Assembly (NCBI GenBank): GCA_937898715.1
Contig: CALEKA010000090.1
Span: 1-10,159, forward strand
Origin: an uncultured Prevotella sp.
GTDB lineage: Bacteria; Bacteroidota; Bacteroidia; Bacteroidales; Bacteroidaceae
Length of the DNA stretch: 10,159 nt
Reading direction: 5' to 3'
The notes below the pieces were generated by a model. That model did no database searches and was not told where the DNA came from. It saw nothing but the letters and a program-made list of their open reading frames with translations. Shown piece after piece: positions 1 to 5,704 of this stretch (position 1 is its first letter; every line of letters begins with the position of its first letter). The translations under genes and the position numbers were made by a program.

Positions 1-278
1 ATGTGAATACCTTATCGCATGCCCACGAGATAAAGAAGACTTTCTTTAGAGAAAACTTCAATAAGTCACGCCTCGACCATTGAAGTAAGCCTCACTGCGA
101 GCGCACTAAACTTCTCAGAAAGTCGAAAATCATTATTTCTAATGAAGAGGAGAACTATAGAATCTCCTAAATTTGTGGCGTTTATACATGTTCTAACGCA
201 TTGGCGCATAATTGACTGATGGTATGCCCGTAGCTCAAGGAATTCACCAATGCACTAACCATCAAACCTCTTTATGAC
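1..278. other. Non-coding upstream region / leader of the secreted-protein gene
   Basis: I see no convincing gene here. Two frames are open from the left edge on the + strand: frame 3 reads 26 codons to a TGA at 81-83, and frame 2 reads 15 codons to a TAG at 47-49. Either could be the cut-off tail of an upstream gene, but both are short enough to be chance. The 3' half holds a candidate promoter and then a roughly 95-base leader. That leader contains two interleaved 7-base complementarities: GCATTGG (198-204) with CCAATGC (247-253), and TGATGGT (217-223) with ACCATCA (258-264). No Shine-Dalgarno precedes the ATG at 279, which is normal for Bacteroidota. Confidence 0.5.
168..175 (+). promoter_or_regulatory. 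Candidate Bacteroidota -7 promoter box
   Basis: TAAATTTG matches the Bacteroidota sigma-factor -7 consensus TAnnTTTG exactly. Transcription would start near 182 and give a leader of about 97 bases before the ATG at 279. I see no TTTG or TTG at the expected -33 position, so the assignment rests on the -7 box and its location alone. Confidence 0.45.
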
Positions 279-2969
279 ATGAAACATCCTTACTTACTCA
301 AAATGCTTACGGCAGGGCTCTTTGTCTCGGCATTCCCTATGCATGGTGATGCGCAGATAAAGGTGCTATTTGAAGTGACAGCACCTCAGAGTATGTCGTG
401 GAGTGAGATGACATCGCAGCAGACGCTCTACATCTCCGACGATGCTTCGCTGCTCAACGACAGCGCCTATGTAGTCAACTCAAGCTATTGGGATAGCGAA
501 CCCGTGGTGAAGAATGGTCGCTTGCTGAAAGTGAGTCTTGCAAGTATGAGTTCTGATTCGGGCAATGGCTGGGGCATTACATCGAATGTAAATGCAGTAG
601 ATGTGCAGCGTCAGTTAGGGCTCGCCGACGGTGCTACGCTCTACTATCGACTTTACAATCCGCATTTCATCAAGCCCATCAAAGGCAGTGCGGTTGTCGC
701 CCCCGATGAAGCAGGCTATCAGAGAGTTCGTATCAGTCAGATGGCAGAAGCTCAGCGCGTAACCTTCCAGCCCGCTCTCGACCGAGAAGGGAATGCGCTG
801 CCTGTCTATGTGGCTCCCGATCTGAGTTCGTCGAGCCATACGGATTGCTATGCTGATCGCAACCTCGTTGAGATCAATCCGAAGAACAATGTTAATGCGG
901 ATGGCTACAACTTCTATGTGCCTTCGGGCGAGAAGGTGAGGTATGCCGTGATGCCTGTAGATGCTAATAGTACTTTGTTGGCAATGCATGTCGACTCCGT
1001 CACAGTGGGCAATGCCGACCTGAACATTGAGACGGATTATCGCAAGGCAGTACTGTGCCGGCTCTACGTCAATGATGCTAAGGGTAACAGACTTAATATT
1101 ACGAGATCGCAAGCTTTGGGTACGGCTTACTATAATCTCACTCCTAATGCTCCTTGCTATGGGTGGGGATGCTTTAATAAGAATTACTTCGGCAGGGGGG
1201 AGGAACTCAACGGAGGAACACTCTATGTGTATGCACTTCCCGGCAAACAAATTTTCCAACTAAAAGATGCAAGCGTGGAAAATCCTGATGCTGACTTCAT
1301 CTTCCCCTACAATGCTCAGGCGAATTGGCTGCTTTCTGATGTGACGATCCGTGAGGGCGTGACAGAGCAGGACGTAGTGATGGCTCAGTACAGCCCGATG
1401 ACGGTGACCACTACGCTGAAGAATGCTGCCAAATGTACAGACGTGGAGCACCTCTATATAGGCCACGTAGCTCGCATACAGTTCCCTTATGCTTCAGCTA
1501 ACGACGTGACTTACTCGGTGACACCCATCCATACGCAGGCCAAGCGGACGGGCGATGACATCGTGCTGACTCAGACCTTCCATCGTGCTGACAATATGGA
1601 AATGCTTTCAGCCACCTTGGGTGTAAGTCGTGAGGGAGATACTATAGCCGATGCCCTGACATCTACATTCATTTATCCAGAGGATCTGACTGGCAACAGC
1701 CTCAAGCTGAGTCAGTCAAACTATGAGTCAAGCACAGGAACTCTCGACTTCGACAAGATACACAAGGTGAGAGTCGTTGTGCCCTGTCCTTATTTTAAGG
1801 AAAGTAAAGGTGAAGTAGTGTGGTATCTCGATCAGACTGTACAACTCGCCGCGGGCAGTCATGCCGACGGATGCAGCAAAGCATTGTTGAGCGAAGCTCC
1901 CTACGTGCCCAACGATACACTGACGTTTCTGCTTCCCGAGGGAGCGCTTTCGTACAAGGTAATGAATGAAGATGGGGAAGCTGTGAGATTGGGGTCGTTC
2001 GTGCTATCTAATAGTGATGAGACCATCTTATCTCCTTTTGCCACCAACTATTCGCTCCTTCGTGTAAGCGATGCCGATGGCGAGCACCTTATCAATGTGA
2101 CCGATGGCAGTGAGGAATACAGGTATGAAACCTCTCCCATCGTGCAACTCGAGCCTACGGGCACCGAGGGCGCTTCGGAACAGCACGTATATTTCAGCAA
2201 CGCTGTGACGATTCCCATTAAGCCCGGATTTAATGAATACGCGCGGAGCTATCGTGAAGTGAAACTTGTATGTGCTAAGAATCTGATTATGTGGCCTGCC
2301 ACTCGTTGTTTGGGAGAAGAGGCGGAAGGACTTTATGCAGGTTTGTCTATACCAGATGATGCGGTACATACTTCTTCAGCTGAACATCGTATACATCTGC
2401 TGCAAGGACAAGGCATGTTGCTTGCTGCATGCATATCCTCCCAGGGACAATATGGTGTGCAGTTGTTTGACATCTTGCCATCGGACAACGATACATTACT
2501 GGCTTATCCTTATGATGAGTCTCCTCGTAGTGTAAAATTCTATTATAATGGAGAATCTATATCAACAAAATGTGTAGGACTTCTTAGCTTTAACCTCTTC
2601 CGCGAACCTGATCATGTACGCGTAGGATTCTTGGATGATAGTTATGCAAAGCGCTACAATCCTTGGACGGCGAATCGCACAAGGTTGTATCCTGGTAAAT
2701 ATCAAGTGTCGGGTATCTTATTATTTGGAACAAGATATGTCGAAGAAGAAGTGCCTATCGGCCCCGTGACATTTGAAGTGACTGATGAAGCTATCTCTGT
2801 GGAACTCAATCCGGAATATACAGGCATCGGCGCTGTTGAAACCAATGATTCTGCTGCTACCATCGTGGCTCGCTACACCATAGATGGCCGTCGTATCAAT
2901 CATCCGCAGCCCGGCATCAACCTCCTGCAGATGAGCGACGGGACGGTGAGAAAGGTGGTGGTAAAGTGA
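279..2969 (+). CDS. Large secreted protein of unknown function with Bacteroidales-type C-terminal tail
   Basis: This is an 896-residue exported protein that I cannot assign to a named family. Residues 1-25 form a signal peptide: basic start (K2, K8), hydrophobic core about 9-20, and probable cleavage after GDA25 before Q26. I see no lipobox cysteine, so it is not a lipoprotein. The body looks strand-rich and without catalytic motifs. At least two segments resemble each other: 209-277 and 547-610. Each runs from a (V/L)P-x-G turn followed by Y-x-V-M to a ...V-x-DA-x-G-x-x-L-x-N-(I/V)-T ending. Stretches near 312-357 and 393-417 may be more diverged copies. This suggests tandem beta-sandwich modules like those of surface adhesins or surface-assembly proteins. 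The C-terminus (about 864-896) has the pattern YTIDGRR...PGIN...DGTVRKVVVK, which resembles the tail on many Prevotella and Bacteroides exported proteins and is loosely related to type IX secretion sorting domains. It is transcribed alone and ends at its own terminator. The ATG at 279 is chosen because it gives a well-formed signal peptide. Confidence 0.9.
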   Translation: MKHPYLLKMLTAGLFVSAFPMHGDAQIKVLFEVTAPQSMSWSEMTSQQTLYISDDASLLNDSAYVVNSSYWDSEPVVKNGRLLKVSLASMSSDSGNGWGITSNVNAVDVQRQLGLADGATLYYRLYNPHFIKPIKGSAVVAPDEAGYQRVRISQMAEAQRVTFQPALDREGNALPVYVAPDLSSSSHTDCYADRNLVEINPKNNVNADGYNFYVPSGEKVRYAVMPVDANSTLLAMHVDSVTVGNADLNIETDYRKAVLCRLYVNDAKGNRLNITRSQALGTAYYNLTPNAPCYGWGCFNKNYFGRGEELNGGTLYVYALPGKQIFQLKDASVENPDADFIFPYNAQANWLLSDVTIREGVTEQDVVMAQYSPMTVTTTLKNAAKCTDVEHLYIGHVARIQFPYASANDVTYSVTPIHTQAKRTGDDIVLTQTFHRADNMEMLSATLGVSREGDTIADALTSTFIYPEDLTGNSLKLSQSNYESSTGTLDFDKIHKVRVVVPCPYFKESKGEVVWYLDQTVQLAAGSHADGCSKALLSEAPYVPNDTLTFLLPEGALSYKVMNEDGEAVRLGSFVLSNSDETILSPFATNYSLLRVSDADGEHLINVTDGSEEYRYETSPIVQLEPTGTEGASEQHVYFSNAVTIPIKPGFNEYARSYREVKLVCAKNLIMWPATRCLGEEAEGLYAGLSIPDDAVHTSSAEHRIHLLQGQGMLLAACISSQGQYGVQLFDILPSDNDTLLAYPYDESPRSVKFYYNGESISTKCVGLLSFNLFREPDHVRVGFLDDSYAKRYNPWTANRTRLYPGKYQVSGILLFGTRYVEEEVPIGPVTFEVTDEAISVELNPEYTGIGAVETNDSAATIVARYTIDGRRINHPQPGINLLQMSDGTVRKVVVK

Positions 2970-3033
2970 TCCACTCGTTGTAGCAGAGAAACATATTACT
3001 TTTAAGTAAAACTTCTTCAACGAAAATGATTTA

Positions 3034-3071
3034 GGGCTGAAACTTCTCTCGTGAGGTTTCAGCCCTTTCGT
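3034..3071 (+). terminator. Rho-independent terminator of the secreted-protein gene
   Basis: A perfect 10-bp stem pairs GGGCTGAAAC (3034-3043) with GTTTCAGCCC (3056-3065), and up to three further pairs reach into the loop. It is followed on the + strand by a T-rich stretch (TTTCGTCTTTCTTT). It lies 65 bases after the stop codon at 2967-2969. The opposite strand has a weaker T-run, so it mainly serves the + strand gene. Confidence 0.8.
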
Positions 3072-3134
3072 CTTTCTTTGCGTTGTAGTAGATAAGTAAT
3101 TCAAGTTTCTAAATCCTAAACTTCAGTAAGTAAT

Positions 3135-3173
3135 ATTCAGCCAATACTGGGGGCGACGCGTCCCCGCGTCGGC
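3135..3173 (+). repeat. Outer left arm with 7-bp hairpin
   Basis: This arm contains CGACGCG (3154-3160), loop TCCC, CGCGTCG (3165-3171), a perfect 7-bp stem with a 4-base loop. GGGGG precedes it and GC follows. Its partner arm is at 3379-3412 in reverse orientation, where the second half of the stem is degraded. Confidence 0.75.
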
Positions 3174-3205
3174 TTTTCTAATAATCAAGAAGTGAGCCTA
3201 TTGGC

Positions 3206-3233
3206 AGTGGGGGCGAACCGTCTCGGTTCGGCT
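3206..3233 (+). repeat. Second hairpin of the cluster, left copy
   Basis: The frame is AGTGGGGGCGA...TCGGC. The stem is CGAACCG (3214-3220), loop TCT, CGGTTCG (3224-3230). It differs from the right copy by a compensating base-pair change. Confidence 0.75.
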
Positions 3234-3315
3234 TGTCATGCGAGGCTCGATGTCGAGCGTGGCAAAGCATTGTAATATTTAGTGCTGCTTCGAGGCATCC
3301 AGCCTCTTAGCATCA

Positions 3316-3343
3316 CACCGAAGCGAGACGCTTCGCCCCCACT
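3316..3343 (-). repeat. Second hairpin of the cluster, right (inverted) copy
   Basis: On the - strand this reads AGTGGGGGCGA...TCGG. In + coordinates the stem is CGAAGCG (3319-3325), loop AGA, CGCTTCG (3329-3335). It is the inverted counterpart of the hairpin at 3206-3233, with one C-G pair flipped to G-C. Confidence 0.75.
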
Positions 3344-3452
3344 TCCTTTGAACTCTCCTCCTGATTTGTGGATGAGGTCGCGAGGACGCGTCGCCCCCGG
3401 TATTGGCTGAATTTCCTCTTGAGAAATAGCCTCTTAGTTCTTTTTTGTCTCA

Positions 3453-3851
3453 CTAACCTTCTTCACCTTCAGACTCATAGAGATGGAAGATGCGCTCCAT
3501 CAGTTTCCACTTCTCGGCAGAAGTGGCACCAGGCAGAGCCTTTTGATATTGAGCCGTGAGCGCTTCCCATTCTGCCTGGCGAGGATAATTGGCCATTCGG
3601 CTCATCACCTCGTCCCAATCAGCGTCGGCAGGCAGTTCCACGATCATAAACAGCCGTGTGCCCAATAGGTATATTTCCATTTCAAGCACTCCTGCCTTCT
3701 TTATTCCCTCAAGAATCTCGGGCCAAATGCCCTCCTCGGAGTGCAGTTTGCGATAAGCGGCAATCAGTTCGGGAGAGTCTTTTAGATCAAGCGTCTGACA
3801 ATAGCGCTTTGTCGTACCGTCAAACTTCTTTACTTCGTAGCCTTCTGTCAT
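3453..3851 (-). CDS. L-rhamnose mutarotase family protein (RhaM/DUF718-like)
   Basis: Members of this family catalyse anomer interconversion of a 6-deoxy sugar such as L-rhamnose, or in some homologues L-fucose, in the cytoplasm. The 132-residue product is longer than E. coli RhaM (104 residues) because of an N-terminal extension of about 15 residues and a longer acidic C-terminus. Family landmarks are visible: RYCQTLDL (16-23); Y33RKLH37, where the histidine matches the RhaM catalytic His; IWPE (42-45); MEIYLLGTRLFM (58-69), with Y61 matching the active-site Tyr; and Trp95. It is the last gene of a three-gene operon and starts 21 bases after the upstream DHH stop, with a GAGAAA stretch just before the ATG. 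No rhamnose or fucose catabolic genes are nearby, so the sugar specificity is open. Confidence 0.85.
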   Translation of the reverse strand: MTEGYEVKKFDGTTKRYCQTLDLKDSPELIAAYRKLHSEEGIWPEILEGIKKAGVLEMEIYLLGTRLFMIVELPADADWDEVMSRMANYPRQAEWEALTAQYQKALPGATSAEKWKLMERIFHLYESEGEEG

Positions 3852-3872
3852 TTCTCTACTCTGTTTGTTGGC

Positions 3873-4904
3873 TTATAGTAGTGCTTCGTATGCCTCAATC
3901 GCCTTCTCTGCCGTCTTGATAGCTTCGGAGAGCGGGAAGGGAAGTTCACCGCCCGAGGCGTTGAGATGACCTCCGCCGTTGAAGAATTCTTCTGCCATCT
4001 TGTTGCAAGGAAAGTCGTCGACCGAACGGAGGGAAATGCGAATAACATCGCGCTCTGTGTCTTCACGCATCGAGATGCTCAAGCGCATACCTTTTACCTG
4101 CAGCGGCATATTGACTAAGCCCTCGGCATCGCCACGGATAAAGTTGAAGCGCTTCATCTCCTCACGCGTAAGGGTGAAGATGGAGGCGCGATTGCGAGCG
4201 TAGAACTTCAACTTCTCATGGAGTATGTAGCCCGTAAGGCGTATGCGATCTACGGAGTAGACGTTGAACACGTTGCGATAGATCTTGTCCTTATCAAATC
4301 CCTTGGTGAGCAGCATGGAGATGATCTCATAGATCTCAGGATTGCTGGAGTTGTAAGTAAAGCCGCCCGTGTCGGTCATCATGCCAGCATAGATGCAGAT
4401 GGCTGTGGTCTGTGTCATATCCTCAAATCCGCCAAGCTGGAGGATGAGGCGGAACACGAGTTCACACGTAGAACACATCGTGGGATGAGAGATGACAAGC
4501 TTCGCTACTGAGCGGTCGGGGTCGAGATGGTGGTCAATAATCACCTTGTCGGCTTTGGCACGGGCCACGGCTCCTTGCATCTCCTGCAAGCGTGGCAGAC
4601 CATTGAAGTCGAGACAGAAGATGAGGTCGGCATCATTGATCGTACGAGTGGCTTCTGCCTCATGGCGAGCATAGAACTGGATAAGATGCGAGTTGGGCAT
4701 CCAGCGCAGGAAGTCGGGGAAGGGGTTGGGCAGAACGATGCTTACCTGCTTGCCAAGCGATTTGAGGTATTCGCTCCAAGCTAAGCACGATCCTACGGCA
4801 TCGCCATCGGGACCACGATGAGCACACACCACGATGCGGCGGCTCTGCTGGATGGTCTGCATCAGAGCAAGGAGTTCGCTGTCAGTAAGTATGGGGTTGA
4901 GCAT
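3873..4904 (-). CDS. DHH/DHHA1 phosphoesterase, NrnA-type (oligoribonuclease / pAp phosphatase)
   Basis: This is a cytoplasmic, metal-dependent (typically Mn) phosphoesterase. Relatives degrade 2-5 nt RNA fragments to mononucleotides and may remove the 3' phosphate from pAp. The product is 343 residues, close to the usual 310-340. The DHH domain shows motif I H29-RGPDGDAVGS (D33, D35), motif II Asp99 (CLDFN), the name-giving D124-H125-H126, and motif IV Asp178 (TDTGG). The C-terminal DHHA1 domain carries the substrate-binding GGGH (310-313) followed by NASGG (315-319). All key residues are present, so it should be active. It is the middle gene of the rpe operon, starting 15 bases after the rpe stop. 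That short GC-rich gap has no Shine-Dalgarno, suggesting coupled translation. Whether it acts on nanoRNA, pAp or a cyclic-dinucleotide product cannot be read from the sequence. Confidence 0.92.
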   Translation of the reverse strand: MLNPILTDSELLALMQTIQQSRRIVVCAHRGPDGDAVGSCLAWSEYLKSLGKQVSIVLPNPFPDFLRWMPNSHLIQFYARHEAEATRTINDADLIFCLDFNGLPRLQEMQGAVARAKADKVIIDHHLDPDRSVAKLVISHPTMCSTCELVFRLILQLGGFEDMTQTTAICIYAGMMTDTGGFTYNSSNPEIYEIISMLLTKGFDKDKIYRNVFNVYSVDRIRLTGYILHEKLKFYARNRASIFTLTREEMKRFNFIRGDAEGLVNMPLQVKGMRLSISMREDTERDVIRISLRSVDDFPCNKMAEEFFNGGGHLNASGGELPFPLSEAIKTAEKAIEAYEALL

Positions 4905-4919
4905 AGTGCGGGGCGGGGG

Positions 4920-5567
4920 TTATAGGTTTTTCAAGATGTGGACTTCCTCTACGGGATCTTCAGCTTTGAACACGGCAGAGCCTGCCACCAATACGTCGGC
5001 ACCAGCCTCAACGAGCTGCTTGCCCGTGACGCGATTGACGCCACCATCGATCTCAATCAAGGCTTTTGAGCCCGTGCGGTCTATCAACTCGCGCAGACGA
5101 CGCGTCTTGTCGAGCGAATGCTCTATAAACTTCTGTCCGCCAAAGCCGGGATTGACCGACATGAGCATCACGAGGTCGAGGTCGCCAATGATCTCTTCGA
5201 GCAAGCTCACGGGGGTGTGAGGGTTGAGCGTAACGCCTGCCATCATGCCTTCGTTCTTGATCTGTTGTACCACGCGGTGCAGATGGGTGCAGGCTTCGTA
5301 GTGAACGTTCATCACTTTGGCATTGAGGGCTTTCACCTCTTTGATAAACTTCTCAGGACGCTCTATCATGAGGTGTACGTCGAGCGGCTTCGTGGCATGC
5401 TTAGCCATGGCTTCCATTACGGGAAAACCAAAGGAGATGTTGGGCACGAAGACACCATCCATCACGTCGAGATGGTACCAGTCGCATTCACTGCGGTTCA
5501 TCATTTCAAGGTCGCGCTGCAAGTTGCCAAAGTCGGCCGACAAGAGGGAAGGAGATATTAGGGGCAT
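4920..5567 (-). CDS. rpe: Ribulose-phosphate 3-epimerase
   Basis: The enzyme interconverts D-ribulose 5-phosphate and D-xylulose 5-phosphate in the non-oxidative pentose phosphate pathway. The 215-residue TIM barrel is full length. Visible signatures are PSLLSAD (6-12), the HLDVMDG strand with metal ligands H32 and D34, DVHLM with H65, MSVNPGFGGQ (136-145) forming the phosphate and lid loop, IDGGVN with D174 (the second catalytic aspartate), and AGSAVF (195-200), the phosphate-binding turn. It is the first gene of the - strand operon rpe-DHH phosphoesterase-mutarotase. Its promoter is in the divergent region shared with the S9 peptidase gene, and its leader starts with a hairpin at 5588-5614. 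The ATG at 5567 matches the family's usual N-terminus. Confidence 0.97.
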   Translation of the reverse strand: MPLISPSLLSADFGNLQRDLEMMNRSECDWYHLDVMDGVFVPNISFGFPVMEAMAKHATKPLDVHLMIERPEKFIKEVKALNAKVMNVHYEACTHLHRVVQQIKNEGMMAGVTLNPHTPVSLLEEIIGDLDLVMLMSVNPGFGGQKFIEHSLDKTRRLRELIDRTGSKALIEIDGGVNRVTGKQLVEAGADVLVAGSAVFKAEDPVEEVHILKNL

Positions 5568-5587
5568 AATTTCTGTGTTAAAATAAG

Positions 5588-5614
5588 AGGCAGATCCTGT
5601 GTGAATGTCTGCCT
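5588..5614 (-). promoter_or_regulatory. Hairpin at the 5' end of the rpe operon leader
   Basis: A 7-bp perfect stem pairs AGGCAGA with TCTGCCT around a 13-base loop, beginning about two bases after the inferred transcription start. On the - strand it is followed by CTTATTTTAA, a weak T-rich run. It could be a 5' mRNA-stabilising hairpin or a weak attenuator; the sequence does not decide. Confidence 0.4.
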
Positions 5615-5622
5615 ATGATGGT

Positions 5623-5631
5623 GCAAAAGTA
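5623..5631 (-). promoter_or_regulatory. -7 promoter box of the rpe operon
   Basis: The - strand reads TACTTTTGC, an exact match to the Bacteroidota TAnnTTTG box plus the common trailing C. It lies 56 bases upstream of the rpe ATG, predicting a leader of about 49 bases. No clear TTTG is seen at -33. Confidence 0.65.
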
Positions 5632-5647
5632 CGAATATCCTATGAAA

Positions 5648-5682
5648 TTGCTCGTAATTTCGCCCTAAAAGCCTATTTTTGC
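5648..5682 (+). promoter_or_regulatory. Promoter of the S9 peptidase gene
   Basis: A TATTTTTGC -7 box (5674-5682) matches TAnnTTTG. A TTG (5648-5650) sits 26 bases upstream, the spacing expected for the Bacteroidota -33 element. Transcription would start near 5689, leaving a leader of only about 16 A/T-rich bases before the ATG at 5705. It is divergent to the rpe promoter, and the two -33 regions overlap or nearly so. Confidence 0.65.
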
Positions 5683-5704
5683 ATGGAAAATAAAACACTT
5701 ATTC

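Larger units (their letters stand above)
3135..3412. repeat. Mirror-symmetric hairpin cluster (REP/BIME-like or MITE-like element)
   Basis: This gene-free 278-bp block is an imperfect inverted duplication of a three-hairpin module. The outer arms (3135-3168 and 3379-3412) begin ATTCAGCCAATAC and match at 32 of 34 positions when one is reverse-complemented. Inside lie a second hairpin pair (3206-3231 and 3318-3343) and a third, looser pair (about 3237-3263 and 3284-3311). Module spacing is almost equal on both sides: 71 and 69 bases from outer to second element, and 36 and 37 from second to third. The centre is an AT-rich apex near 3270-3280. I see no target-site duplication and no transposase remnant. 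It occupies the gap between a + strand gene and a - strand operon that converge on it, which is where REP-like elements usually sit. Confidence 0.8.

Noticed and set aside
226..240. GCCCGTAGCTCAAGG resembles the 5' acceptor and D-arm of a tRNA
   Set aside because: No anticodon arm, T-arm or matching acceptor 3' strand follows in the next 80 bases, so this is a chance likeness.
615..1259. A 214-codon open frame on the - strand inside the secreted-protein gene
   Set aside because: It is antisense to a gene with a signal peptide and family-like tail. Its composition (many Ile, His, Arg) is that of a shadow frame, and no promoter or terminator supports it.
3135..3412. CRISPR array
   Set aside because: The repeats are inverted, few and unequal in spacing, with variable stems. 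There are no direct repeats with uniform spacers and no cas genes.
3132..3415. Target-site duplication flanking the 278-bp element
   Set aside because: The flanks (AAT on the left, TTC or TTT on the right) do not match, so recent insertion cannot be claimed from the flanks.
3368..3559. Small + strand open frame running from the hairpin cluster into the mutarotase gene
   Set aside because: It is antisense to a well-supported mutarotase and starts inside the repeat, with no family resemblance.
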